Positions 1-10,904 of a stretch of DNA of 64,000 nucleotides are shown piece after piece (the first letter of the stretch is position 1; each line of letters begins with the position of its first letter). The position numbers and the translations under genes are program-made. This stretch comes from Microplitis mediator (lineage: Eukaryota > Arthropoda > Insecta > Hymenoptera > Braconidae). The stretch covers positions 20,893,563-20,957,562 of the forward strand of contig NC_079971.1 of the NCBI RefSeq assembly GCF_029852145.1, in the 5' to 3' direction. Under the pieces are notes generated by a model. It did not search any database. It was not told the origin of the DNA and saw only the letters and a program-made list of their open reading frames with translations.

Positions 1-433
1 GATAACTTTCAAATGGATGGATTTATCAAAAAATGATAAGAGACCTTTTTTGTAGAGCGTTAAATTCTCTACAAGAATATGATATGGACTCATTTATATG
101 ACGTGTGAATGCCGAGCTAGAAAAATAAAAAAATAAAAAATTTTTTTTCCCATGTTATTTAAATGGGAAATGGAGAATTGCAAATAGCCACCTCTTAATA
201 TTAATATTAAGAGCTCAAATTTTAATAGAATTTTTTTTTCATCATCTCAAACAATATTTTCACTGTAACTAAAGAAAAAAAAAATAGTCACTTTTTTTGG
301 CCCACCCTAATATTTACTAAATTTTACTAAATACAAACATACAAATACCTGGAGTGATCGAGTTCTAGTTCCCTGATCGGGTACTAGGTCTCTAACTTTA
401 TAGAAAAAAAAAAAAAAAAAAATACTTACAAAT
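1..433. other. COX7C 3' flank with a small hairpin repeat
   Basis: AT-rich sequence downstream of COX7C. A strong GTAAGT donor-like sequence follows the stop codon at once (minus strand, about 429-424), so a 3' UTR intron is possible; no canonical AATAAA was found. At 50-74 a hairpin TTGTAGAG / CTCTACAA is nearly identical to one at 61376-61400, so it is part of a dispersed repeat. Nothing else recognised. Confidence 0.4.
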
Positions 434-741
434 TTACTTCAACATTTGATGACGAACAATGATCCATGGTAATGCCAATCCACTGCCAAAGAACACGATG
501 AATAAAGCGGTAAGTTTGTACTTATTTTTAATATCAAACGGCAAGTTCTGAAAAACAAACAATAATTAATTATTAATTACCAAAATACCCAGTAATTTAT
601 CTGTAAAAATTTCCATTAAAAATTTTGTGGTATAAAATAAATTATGCAACTTACAGCACCGGGAATTCCTCCAGACTCTTGATGGCCTGAACGACGGACT
701 GCATTCGTCGTGAAGCGTCTCAGCATTTGTCGGGCAAACAT
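434..741 (-). CDS. COX7C: Cytochrome c oxidase subunit 7C, two coding exons
   Basis: Nuclear-encoded small subunit of complex IV, which spans the inner mitochondrial membrane once. Exon A (741-655) encodes 29 residues, starting MFARQMLRRFTTNAVRRSG. It is Arg-rich without acidic residues at the start, as expected of a mitochondrial presequence. Exon B (547-434) encodes residues 30-66: NLPFDIKNKYKL, one hydrophobic helix (TALFIVFFGSGLALPWII) and the family end VRHQMLK followed by TAA. The 107-base intron (548-654) has a GTAAGT donor and a CAG acceptor in phase 0. Total 66 aa, normal for the family (about 63-70). A CAG acceptor lies four bases upstream of the ATG, so the start is the first ATG of the second exon and the leader is spliced. 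LPF, the membrane helix and the RHQ terminus make the assignment secure. No defect seen. Confidence 0.95.
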
Positions 742-745
742 TTTC

Positions 746-900
746 CTGTTAATTAAAAATAATGTTTTATAATTTATAAATTAATATGAATAAATGTAAA
801 TATACTTACAGTGTTAGATAATTTTACAACCTAATGCGCACTGGATGTCTGGTACGATATCAATATGGCCTACAGGATGAATGCGCATGCGCACGGACTT
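746..900 (-). promoter_or_regulatory. COX7C: COX7C non-coding first exon and leader intron
   Basis: On the minus strand a GTAAGT donor at 809-804 pairs with the CAG acceptor at 748-746, giving a 64-base intron in the 5' UTR. The upstream untranslated exon would start somewhere between about 855 and 900 and end at 810. The exact transcription start is not visible; no clear TATA box was seen. Splice sites are read from the sequence; transcription is inferred. Confidence 0.6.
882..893. promoter_or_regulatory. Perfect NRF-1/EWG palindrome in the COX7C promoter
   Basis: TGCGCATGCGCA is an exact match to the NRF-1 consensus YGCGCAYGCGCR, also bound by the insect orthologue Erect wing. It lies about 150 bp upstream of the COX7C ATG, at or just upstream of the inferred first exon. 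NRF-1 is the classical activator of nuclear respiratory-chain genes, so the placement fits the gene. Confidence 0.7.
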
Positions 901-1213
901 CTTGCTCCCACTTGGAAGAACTGAATATAGAACATGTGCTGGCTGCCTAGTTGCTGCTGCCATCTGTAATTTTGAAATGTTTTCTACCGACCATTGGTAA
1001 AATAAATTTTGAGGGAAGACCTGCTCTGTAGAATTCGATATTTTATTAATATAATTTATGAAAAATAATTTTATTTGTTTTTTGATATTTTTTTTTTTGA
1101 TGAGATAAATTTTTTGTCAACGCGGTAATTTTAAATTCATTAAATTTTCATTTTTATGGAAAATTAGTGAGGGTTAACTGATATTTTATAATACTGAAAT
1201 ATGAGTGTGAATG

Positions 1214-1531
1214 TACACGGAAAAAAATAAACTTTAAAAATTAGTGTTTGAAATTATAACCCGGAACCCGGGTGTCAATATGGGGAATTTTAACATTCCA
1301 GCTAAAAAATTTTATAATACGTATCATCAATGTTCTAAGTATCAATTACGATTTTTAAAGTTCAAATAGTAAATTTTCTTGCATAGACAATAAATTTTCA
1401 TACTTATCCTGTAATCATTCACGTTTTATCATAAATAAAAAAATTCCTATTTAGAATGATAGTACTTACTGATCCCTTTATCATTATATTACTTGTCGTT
1501 CTCAATTTATATAGTTCATTTTTTCCGTGTA
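1214..1531. mobile_element. Short TIR element, ACACGGAAAAAA ends
   Basis: The left end TACACGGAAAAAAATAAAC and the right end GTTCATTTTTTCCGTGTA form terminal inverted repeats of about 18 bp around an AT-rich 318-bp body without an ORF. Same terminal signature as the elements at 21528 and 58592. Non-autonomous element; superfamily unknown. Confidence 0.65.
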
Positions 1532-1811
1532 GCAGACAACAGACAAATTTAAAACTATTACTAAACAGAGTAAATAATTGTTAAAATAAAATTTTTAAAA
1601 AATGCGCATTTAAAAAATTTAAAAATTAATAAGTGCATTTTTTAAACATAATATTTCTTTGTTTATTTACTCTATTTATTGATAATTTCAAATTCGTCTG
1701 ACGTCTGCTATATTCGAACTCATTACTGAAATTATCCGACGTCTAAAAATTTTTAAAATTTATTCAAAACAACAAATAATAAAAAAAAAATATTAAAAAA
1801 AATTGCACGTA

Positions 1812-2560
1812 GGGGAGGGTGGGACAGAGCGGCCCCCCTGAAATTTTGATCAGAATAAAAATTTTTTTTTTTTCATCTGATTACTATAAATCCGATATAT
1901 TTGCGCATTTTTAGCCCTACGCATGACACCTGGGGCAAAATGGACAACCCAAAAATTTTGAAAAAGTGATTTTTTCATATTTTTATTGTCAAATTAAAAA
2001 AAAATTATGATAATTCCACATTTCTAGCCCCACGCATAACACCTGGGGCAAAATGGACCAGCCGGAACTTCCGAAAAAATTATTTTTTCATATTTTCCGG
2101 CCATTTCTCTGTGTAAGAGGCAAATTTGGTCACAAAAATTTATAAAAATAAAAATTTTTTTTTTAGTTGATAAATTCTTGAAATAAAGTAAAACTATAGA
2201 ATTGTTTTGTTTTTTTATTAAATAACAATTAGTAATTAAGGTAATCGAGAGTGAACGATTTATTACACCTTAAAAAATTTTTTTCGAGTAATATAAAACC
2301 AGAAATAGTTGTCAAGAGAAAGAAATACATTCTTAATGATTAATACAATTAAAAAAAAAAAAAAAAACGAAAAAAAAATTTTTTTATCATTTTTTGGAGG
2401 GGGGCCGCTCTGCCCCACAAAAAAAAATTTTTTTTTTTCAGAATTTTGGCAAAATTTCCATAAATTTGTTCGAAATAGGACAAAAGTAAAGTGATCTTAT
2501 GGTTGAAAGACACAAAAAGTAATAATTGGCTTAGGGGGGCCGCTCTGCCCCACCCTCCCC
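1812..2560 (+). mobile_element. MITE with GGGGAGGGTGGG termini, copy 1
   Basis: Starts GGGGAGGGTGGGACAGAGCG and ends with the complement (CGCTCTGCCCCACCCTCCCC). The interior carries a repeated CCTGGGGCAAAATGGAC motif (about 1929 and 2041) that resembles the termini, as subterminal transposase sites would. A TA precedes the left end. The short lysine/phenylalanine-rich frame inside is poly-A/T artefact. The copy at 3781-4473 is the same element inverted. Confidence 0.75.
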
Positions 2561-3180
2561 AATAGTTTTTTTAATTTTCTAAATGTTCATATTTTTACAT
2601 TTTTTTTTTTGTTGAAAAAAAAAAAAAAAAAAAAACGAAAATGATTAATTGTTGGCTCACTTCAGGATCATGATATTTTGTAGTAAACCATAATAAAAAA
2701 AAAATGATTCCAAACAATTCAATTTTCCCTGATTAAGAAAAAAGATTAGAAAATATTTAAAAGGAGTTTTAAAGCTTTTTAATATTTATGAATTCTCGAT
2801 GAAAATTAAAAAGTATCCAAAGGGATGAAAAAATTTTTCAATGATTTGAAAGTATTTGAAAGTATTCAAGAAACTAAAGTACTCGAATCACATTCTAAAT
2901 CGCTCTACAGACCAAAATTTCACGATTATTTAGTGATTGAAAGTTATTTAAAAGTATTCAAAAAATTGAGTATTATTTAGTGATTAAAAAAAATTTTTTT
3001 TAATTTGGAAATTGAAATATTTTTAAATTTTTCTAAATCTCTATATAAAATGCAATTCAATTATTATTTTGTGATTGAAAAGAATTCATAAGTATTTAAA
3101 AAAATTTAAGATTTTCGAATCATTCCAAATCTCTCAACGATCAGAAAATTCGACTATTAGTGAATGATTAAAAATTTTAT
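2561..3180. repeat. Degenerate tandem repeat, period about 90-140 bp
   Basis: Three diverged units can be aligned by eye around 2898, 3036 and 3127. Each has AAATC-CTCT followed by a TTAGTGATTGAAAG-like segment and a TATTCAAAAA-like segment. No ORF. Origin unknown. Confidence 0.35.
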
Positions 3181-3749
3181 TAACACCGGTAAGGAATATT
3201 TACACCGCTGTCAGTGTTTTAATTTAAACGAAAATTTAAACACTGACACCGCCTGGACTTACCCCAGTTTTTTTTACAGTGTGTAATTTAGATACACTGT
3301 AAAAAATCACCGGGGTAAGTCCAAGCGGTGTAGGTGTTAGAATCGGAGGTGTTAAATTTCAACACCGAAAGCGGTGTGAAAATAACGCCACCGCCGGTGT
3401 AAATATTCTGTACCGGTGTTAAAAAAAAATCTCCGGTGTTAAAATAACGCCGCCACTGGTGTAGATATTCTTTACCGGTGTTAAAATATTTAACTTTGTA
3501 AATATTTTTACTTACTCGATCACTATACTTGTTAATAAATGATATTATTTATTAATTTTCATAAAGAACTGACATTTTTTGTGTTTTATAATCTTTAAAG
3601 TTAATACTCCAAGCGGACGCAGCTTACTCCGCTTTTACACCGGTATTTTTAACACCGGTGAATTACTCCTCCTACACCGGTGTAATTTTATTTTAACACC
3701 GGACGGAGTTAAAATGAGTCCATTTTTAACACCGCTCTTTTTACAGTGT
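3180..3749. mobile_element. CACTGTAAAAAA-ended elements with ACACCGGTGT cores
   Basis: One complete element runs from ACACTGTAAAAAATC (3294) to CTTTTTACAGTGT (3749). Its interior is an array of imperfect palindromes built on ACACCGGTGT. A partial neighbour ends in TTTTTTTACAGTG at about 3282, ten bases to the left. No coding capacity. A larger relative is at 7232-8370. Confidence 0.65.
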
Positions 3750-3780
3750 ATGAATATGATATAATATATAGAATTATGTA

Positions 3781-4473
3781 GGGGAGGGTGGGGCAGATCG
3801 GCCCCCCTAAGCCAATTATTAATTTTTGTGGCTTTCAACCATAAGATCACTTTACTTTTGTTCTATTTCGAACAAATTTATGGACATTTTGCCGAAATTC
3901 TGAAAAAAAAAATTTTGTTTTTATGGGGCAGAGCGGCCCCCCTTCAAAAAGTGATAAAAAAATTTTTTTTTTTCGTTTTTTTTTTTTTTTTAAATTGTTT
4001 TCATCATTAAAAATGCATTTCTTTCTCTTGACAACTATTTTTGGTTTTATATTACTCGAAAAAAATTTTTTAAAGTGTAATAAATCGTTCACTCTCGATT
4101 GCCTTAATTACTAATTGTTATTTAATAAAAAAAAAAATCAATTCTATAGTTTTACTTTATTTTAAACATTTATCAACTAAAAAAAAAATTTTATTTTTAT
4201 AAATAATATTTTCGCAAGTTTCGGCTGGTCCATTTTGCCCCAGGTGATATGCGTAGGGCTAGAAATGTGGAATTATAATAATTTTTCTTTAATTTGACGA
4301 TAAAAATATGAAAAAATCACTTTTTCAAAATTTTGGGCTTGTCCATTTTGCCCCAAATGTCATGCGTAGGGGTAAAAATGCGCAAACATATCGGATTTAT
4401 AGTAATTAGTCGAAAAAAAAAAAAATTTTTTTTTATCAAAATTTCAGGGGGGCCGCTCTGCCCCACCCTTCCC
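3781..4473 (-). mobile_element. MITE with GGGGAGGGTGGG termini, copy 2 (inverted)
   Basis: Begins GGGGAGGGTGGGGCAGATCG after TA and ends CGCTCTGCCCCACCCTTCCC before TA, compatible with a TA target-site duplication. Its internal order is the reverse complement of the copy at 1812-2560, including the CAAAATGGAC motifs near 4222 and 4340. Confidence 0.75.
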
Positions 4474-5390
4474 TATATCTAATTAGATCTTCCATGACGG
4501 AGTGAATTCGGATTGGAATAGAATCCGTATTTACTTCCGATTTTTTTACAGTGTTCACACTTATATATTTTGAGAGTTATATATATACGTATTTCGAGAT
4601 CTATAGAACTGAATTATTCGTTTCCGGATATAATTTTTTCCAGTGATTCATTGAGTGTAAAATTAAATTTTTGATGATCATTAATTGCTGATGAGGAACT
4701 AGGTAATTAAATAAATATAAATGGAAAATACTTGTTCACGAAGCTTTCTGGATATTATGTAATTAAAATAAGTAAAGGTAATTATTATTTAAAAGGTTTT
4801 TCAGATTGTTAATGGATAAAATAAATTTAACGGAAATGTATTGATGTTAAAATCTTGTTTGATGTGGTTCGTTAAGCATGTGATAATTAAACAATATATG
4901 TGGGAAAGGCGGACGAAACGAGACTGGGAGGACAAAACCGACCACTCAAAAAATGCGGTAGTTTTTTTTTTTTCAGGAATTTTCCAGTGCATGGATACAA
5001 CAGTTCTGTGAAAATTATAGCAAAGTCAATGAAATTTACAGAACTTTTAAAAGTCGACTTCGTACGTGGAGTAATTTTTTTAAAATTTATTTTTTAAGAG
5101 TGTAATGTCTTTACTATACGCAAAAAAGAAGACGAGAAATATTACAGTTTCATATAATAACGCAGCGTTTCGAATTGAAAACTAGAAACTTTTAGCAAAA
5201 GCCTGTGAGAATAACAGCTTCAAATAATAATTTTACTAAATATAATTCTCAGCGGAACTTTTACAACTTTAGATGGACTTTTAACTAAACTTTTAGTGAA
5301 ATTCTTAAATACTTATTTGAAATTATTAGTTTTGCAGTTTTTTTTTCTATTTACTTTCAGTATCACCCCTACCCCAGGTAGGAACCGCCA
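4474..5390. other. AT-rich spacer
   Basis: No gene seen. At 4497-4555 a segment ends in TTTTTTTACAGTGTTC and resembles 30790-30855, so it is probably the end of another CACTGTAAAAA-type element. The remainder shows no recognised structure. Confidence 0.4.
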
Positions 5391-5409
5391 ACTCAGAGAG
5401 GAAAGTACG

Positions 5410-6270
5410 GCGGGCCCAGGCTTGGCCCAAGTATGTAGAACCTTGGCCCAAGCTTGTAAGCCAGCCTTGGCCCAGCCTTGGTAGAACTCTGGAATGATAA
5501 AATTGGGCCAGTCCTGGTTGCTACACCTGGCCCATGCTTCGTTGCCAGTCCTGGCCCAGACTTCGTTGCCAGACCTTGCCCAAGCATCGAGAAAATGAAT
5601 AAATTTAATTTAAAAAAATTTTTATTATTATTAACCTCGTAGAGTTCATGATCATTAACGTTTAAACTATCTAAGGGAAGTAAATGATGTGAAAAAAACT
5701 CGGTGAAAATTCTGATGGGCCCCGGACGCGAACTGCCGTCCTTCTGATTGCTGGGTCCGAACGGTAGCTACTGGACGAACCTACTAACGTTGAACTGATA
5801 CATTTATATGATCTACTTATTAAACCATCGGTATAGCCAAACTTGGGTAATCCTACCTTGGCCCAAGTCTGGGTTGCCATTGGACGGCCAAAGCAGGGGC
5901 ACCCAGTCTTGGCCCAAGCTCGGGTAATCATTGTAACGGCCAGGACTGAATACCTAATCTTGAGCCAAGCATGGGCCAATATAGATGTGCCAAAGCTAGG
6001 TTACCCAGTCCTGGCCCAAGCCTGGGTTACCATTGAATGGCCAAGGCTAGGTTTCCCAGTCTTGGCCCAAGACTGGCTAGCCATTGGATGGCCAAGGCAG
6101 GGGAACCCAGTCTTGGCTCAAGCCCGGGTAATCATTGTAACGGCCAAGACTAAGTACCCAATCATGAGCCAAGCATGGGCCAATATAGATGTGCCAAAGC
6201 TAGGTTCCCCAGTGCTGGACCAAGTAGAGCCCTGTCGTTCAACTCTGGCAGCTCCTACATGGGAATGATA
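5410..6270. repeat. GGCCCAAG minisatellite, ~22-bp and 51-bp units
   Basis: Left part (about 5410-5590): copies of CTTGGCCCAAGCTTG-like units at about 22-bp spacing. Right part (about 5845-6230): 51-bp units joining TTGGCCCAAGCCTGGG, CCATTGGATGGCCAAGG and a CCCAGT end. Four consecutive 51-bp units then recur, so a 204-bp higher-order period is visible. Because 51 is divisible by 3, a 141-codon frame (5843-6268, +) stays open with 17-residue repeats ending PVLAQ. That frame is more simply explained by the period than by a protein. The array is split by a tRNA-like repeat at about 5630-5840. Confidence 0.8.
5630..5840 (-). repeat. tRNA-derived (SINE-like) repeat inside the minisatellite
   Basis: Read on the minus strand it contains CAGTTCGCGTCC, a degenerate pol III B box, followed within 50 bases by a run of T (terminator-like, about 5693-5699). 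The rest resembles tRNA arms only loosely. No intact tRNA fold was found. Probably a tRNA-derived short interspersed repeat; moderate certainty. Confidence 0.45.
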
Positions 6271-7019
6271 AAAATTGGGCCACCGTTGGCTTTTTTTTAA
6301 TCTGCCAAGCCTCGATAGCCAAGAATGGCTGAAGCTTGGTCCTATTTGACAACCAACCCATTTTACCTCAGTCGTTTTTTTCGATTTTCACTGACGTTTT
6401 ACCCCACATTCCCTTATATATTTAATGTTTTTTTTTAGGGGATAAAAGAGTTAAAAAGTTGAAGGATAAGTGAGTGAGTTAGTGAGTTAGGGCTTTGTAA
6501 GTAATGTATTATATGGAAACAGAGGCAATCGAATCGATTTAAAATATGTAGTGTCCTCAGTTATCGTAAGTGCAAAGTGAGGTATCCCTGGAGAGTTCCG
6601 TTTGGTTCGTGACCACCCACGTACTGGAGACTGGAGTGAATTGAGAATTACTGGAGACGTTGAGTTGAGTGCCAACGGCTAACGAAAATCCGTTGAGCGA
6701 GAAAGATAAAAAACCCTTGCCCGGAAATATTTATTGCTGTCTGCTATATTTTTTATTCTTTTGTTGCTTTAAATGTTTGTAAAATATATTTAATGGTTCA
6801 AGGATTTTTCTAGATTATAACTCATGATTAATGACTTTTTCGTTCGGTTTTATTTTTATGAGGGAAGCAGGTCAAGTTAAGTTCAAATTTTATTTATTAA
6901 TATTTTCAAAATTTCTGCGCGACCTCAAAAAATTATTCAATCATACTAATTTTTGAAAAAGGTTTTTAAAATGCATGTCACCGTAATTTTTTACCAGAAT
7001 AAACGTAGAAAATTTAAAA

Positions 7020-7051
<32 letters not shown>

Positions 7052-7231
7052 GAAGAAGGGTGGGCAGAACGGACCACTTCGAATTTTTTGTAAAAAATAT
7101 TTGTTTTTAATCGACATTTGTAACTCTTATAATCTTTTCTGTGTAATTTCGAGTGTCCAAAACATTTTTTAAAATTTATTTTTCAGGAATTTTTCAGTGG
7201 ACACAATTTATTGTTGGCCACGAAAATTCAT
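6271..7231. other. AT-rich spacer with (TA)n
   Basis: No gene recognised. A (TA)n microsatellite occupies 7024-7051 and is followed by AGAAGAAGGGTGGGCAGAAC, which resembles a worn terminus of the GGGGAGGGTGGG family. Confidence 0.4.
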
Positions 7232-7315
7232 ACACTGTAAAAAAAAAACGGAGTAAGTCCAGGTGGTGTAGGTGTTAAAATTTTCGGTGTTAAATTTAAA
7301 CACTGAAAGCGGCTC

Positions 7316-7450
7316 TCTAAACATGAATTAGTGAAAATAAGTGAATATTCACTAATTCAAAGTGCAAATCGTACCACTAATTCCAAAAAGTGGTTTGATT
7401 GGCGCTTGAAATTAGTAAATATTCACTTATTTCACTTGTTCAAGTTTAGA
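7316..7450. mobile_element. 135-bp palindromic MITE (TCTAAAC ends)
   Basis: Nearly a full hairpin: TCTAAACATGAATTAGTGAA at the left pairs with TTCACTTGTTCAAGTTTAGA at the right, with arms of about 55 bp. It shares the internal CGTACCACTAATTCCAAAA with the relative at 38149-38305. Confidence 0.65.
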
Positions 7451-7708
7451 AAGGAGATAAAAAACACCGCTGAAGATGTAAATATTCTTTACCGGTGTCA
7501 AAATATCTTACTTTGTGAATATTTTTAATTACTCGATCACTACAGTCAAACAGAGTTTTTATTAATTAATTAAATTATTGGTGATTGAAATGGTGGGTGT
7601 AAAATTGTGTAATTTTTAAATGAATTACGTATAACATGAATAATTACATAACAAAATTGAAATTTCCTTCAGATAATATTCATTAAATTATTATATGTTT
7701 TTATATGT

Positions 7709-8235
7709 AGCGGAGGAGAAGGCGGGGGGCAAAAGGGGGTAGGGTAGGCAAAACGGTGTACCCCAAAAATTTTATAAAACAAAAATTTTATATATTAAAT
7801 GGTTTTTAAACATTCCAAAATCACTTTTGTAAATATAATTGAGGGTTATTTTGAATTTTTTTTGTTAAAATTTTTCAAAAATCAATTGTCAGTTGAAAAA
7901 TATTAATGACTTTTTTTTTAGGATAAAAACTATTAAGTATTTGTTTTTCTTCTTTTGTATCTAATAATCATGTAAAATATAATTTTTCTTGATGTAAATT
8001 ACTTACAAAAAAATTCAACTTAATCAAATTCGTTTCAGATCTAGTAATTTTTTTTTTTACCTTTCTTAGAGGGTACCCCTTTTTGCCCGCAAAAATGAAA
8101 AAATGTTTTTTTCAACAGTAACTGAAAAATTTCTCTATTTCCTTTGAATATCATTAAAAAAAAAAGATTTAGTGTATTTGAGTCCTCGGAAACTTGGTAT
8201 TTCCTTAAGTACCCCGTTTTGCCCTTCCCTCCCCT
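7709..8235. mobile_element. GGGCAAAACGGGGTAC-type MITE
   Basis: Left end region has GGGGGCAAAAGGGGGTAGGG and GGCAAAACGGTGTACC in tandem; the right end reads GTACCCCGTTTTGCCC then TTCCCTCCCC. The interior resembles parts of the related copies at 14345-15067 and 32235-33442. No ORF of note. Confidence 0.65.
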
Positions 8236-8370
8236 AATACATTTTTTTTTCTAATTTCTATACGTGGAATTTTTTTTCCACCAATTTAACACCACATACA
8301 CCAGTGTTATTTCATTTTAACACCGCGCGGTATTAAATTGAGTCCATTTTTAACACCGCTCTTTTTACTC

Positions 8371-10866
8371 TGCAGAGTAAAATTTTCTCCGTATGCTTAT
8401 CCACGTCCATGCAAAATCTATCTAACAAAATAAATTTTCCGTGCAATGAAACAAAAATAAATATTTTAAAAATTACAAGTGACCTCTTTCATAAAAAGTT
8501 ACACAAACTTTTTTAAAACCCAAATAAGAACATTCTAATAAAAAAAAAACTTGCACAGTTTCCGTATTAAAATTTTATTTATAATTTAAAAGTTTATGTT
8601 ACCGAACAAATAACCGAAGAACTCAATAAAAAAACTTATTTAAAGTTATTGTATTTATTATTAGTTGAATCTTTATTTTTATAATTTTTCTTTAAAGTTT
8701 AAATTCAATATCAATATTTACTAGATGATAAAAAATTTATTAAAAGTCCCGAAGCAGGTCAAAAATCTGAGTACAGCGTAACATAATGGATACTCAATAT
8801 AAATTTATAATCGCGAGGTACCCAAATAAATTTTCCCATACGATCTACTTTGTCTTATAAATATTTAGTTTGACATTTCGCTCGATTATTAAGTAAAATT
8901 AATGCTACTTAAATTTTTTTATAGTCCGCTATCCGGTTTCCATTATTAAAATCTGTGTGATTCATGGGTTTTTTAAATTTTTGGCAAGGATACCAATGAT
9001 AATTTAATAAATCTCGGTCGAATAGAATCTCTTTTAATTCAATTAATTATTGACTTTTTATTATTATCATATTAATGTCGTGCAATCTTCGATATTATCG
9101 AATTAGTGTCTTTGATAATTGATTCAATTTAAAGCAATAAATCTGCCAAAAATATTATTCACGCGAGTTTAAAAGAGAGGACTCAATTTGGCACGCACTG
9201 TTATTAATTATTCCTTTTTTTATTCAAAATAAAATTCAAATTTATATTATGATTGTGGGGTAAAATCGACAATTAAATTTTTATATTGAAGATTATTGTT
9301 TTGTTGTAATTTGATAAAAATTTTTAAATGAAATTTCAGAAGAAAAATAATTTTAAGATATTTAACTGTCTTTTGGAAATGAATTTTTAATAATAAAGCG
9401 CGAAAATTCAATTTTGATTTCGAATTTAAAATATAAAAATTTATAACACCAATCTATTGAAGCGACATACTTGTGCTGGAGCTTAAAATTTTAGCAAAAC
9501 TTTTGGAAACGATTTACAAAAAAAAATTGACCAAAATATCGTGATTAGTTTTTGAGAAATAAATTTTTAAAGATTTACTAAAAAATATCTAGTATAAGTT
9601 ACCAATTGATTTATCGAATAAACAGATAATAATTTAACACTGGAAATATACAACAGCCTTAAAGGCATAAATCCATCGGGGTAAGGGCTCAACGGACCAA
9701 TCGCGAGTGAGAAAATCTAGGGATGAAAAAAGAGGTTATGAACCTTTGGATCTTTAATTTAAAAGTATCCAGCCCAGTAACGTCGTGTTGGGCTCAGGGT
9801 TTGCGGCCTTCAATTATCCGAAGATAAAATTTGCAAACAACTGGTTAACTAATTAAATAACCATTAAAAAATGCGCAATTAATATTGACAATTAATTTTA
9901 TATATAAACAGTCATAAGTATCTTATAGTTTATTATTATTGTCAATAGATTTAAAAAATTGTTTATTATTTTTCGGTATTTATAAATATTTTATCTTCAT
10001 GTAGAGTCAGGTATCGACCTCGAGATGCTTAGGGCTGTCTCACCCCAAAACCTCGTCATCTACTTAAATTTATACTAATTGTCAGCAAAGTAATTATCAC
10101 CAACAACTTGGATTATAATTATTAATTTATTTATTTAACTGTCCATACTGTTGATAAGTAAACAAATTAAAACCATAAGCTGACATTTTAAATCTATTTT
10201 TTTTTTCTTATACATTTACAATCAATCTGTCCCCTAGATATATAATAAGCTCAACTAACTTTGTAAAATTAAAAATAATCTAAATATATTTTCTTCATGT
10301 AATTTATTTATTTGGAATAAATATTTATCATAAACATAAAAATATCAAAAATACTACTCAAAATAATTTATATTTGTTTAGCACAACAGCACCGGTGTCG
10401 GACGCACGTCAGACCAAACATCCATCCTATTTACTTATTTATGTATTTATTTATTCACATTTGACATTTATTTATTTTTATATTCTATTATATTATTATT
10501 TATTTTATTATCACTATTATTATTATTATTGTAACTAAGTATTATTTTTTTTGTTCACAATATTTTTCAACCCTATTATTACGTCAGTACAGGTTGATTC
10601 CACATTTATGTATTCTATTATGTTTCAAGCTTGGCGATTCCCTTTCTGTTGTGTATATGTGTTGAATAATACCCCTGGTACCCGCCACCAGCTCTTGTCT
10701 ACCTCATATTCTCATCCTCAATCCAGATTCTCTTCAGTACATACAGCGTGTCACTACCTCACGCCTTTTCGTTTCAATGTTATTGCATTGCGATTTAACA
10801 TAACAATGAACACACCGCAGGTCATTGTTGTACTGCTGGAAAATCTGTTAGGAATATATGAAGACA

Positions 10867-10868
<2 letters not shown>
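8371..10868. other. AT-rich intergenic DNA, unassigned
   Basis: No gene recognised on either strand. Two less AT-rich patches stand out: 9660-9850 (contains CATCGGGGTAAGGGCTCAAC) and 10000-10065. They may be remnants of a repeat, but no homologue is seen in the window. A 127-codon frame at 10551-10934 runs into the (TA)n tract and has no recognisable domain. Confidence 0.4.

Positions 10869-10900
<32 letters not shown>
10869..10900. repeat. (TA)n microsatellite
   Basis: About 16 uninterrupted TA dinucleotides. Confidence 0.95.

Positions 10901-10904
<4 letters not shown>

Larger units (their letters stand above)
7232..8370. mobile_element. CACTGTAAAAAA element with two nested insertions
   Basis: Left end ACACTGTAAAAAAAAAACGG (7232). 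The right end, near 8370, shares AACACCGCTCTTTTTAC with the element at 3294-3749 but lacks the intact CAGTG. Its GGTGTTAAAT core is interrupted by a palindromic element at 7316-7450 and a GGGCAAAACGG-type MITE at 7709-8235. Fossil, non-coding. Confidence 0.6.

Noticed and set aside
5843..6268. 141-codon frame as a repeat protein
   Set aside because: The 51-bp minisatellite period keeps several frames open on both strands; no start context, signal or homology was seen. Kept only as a finding about the repeat.
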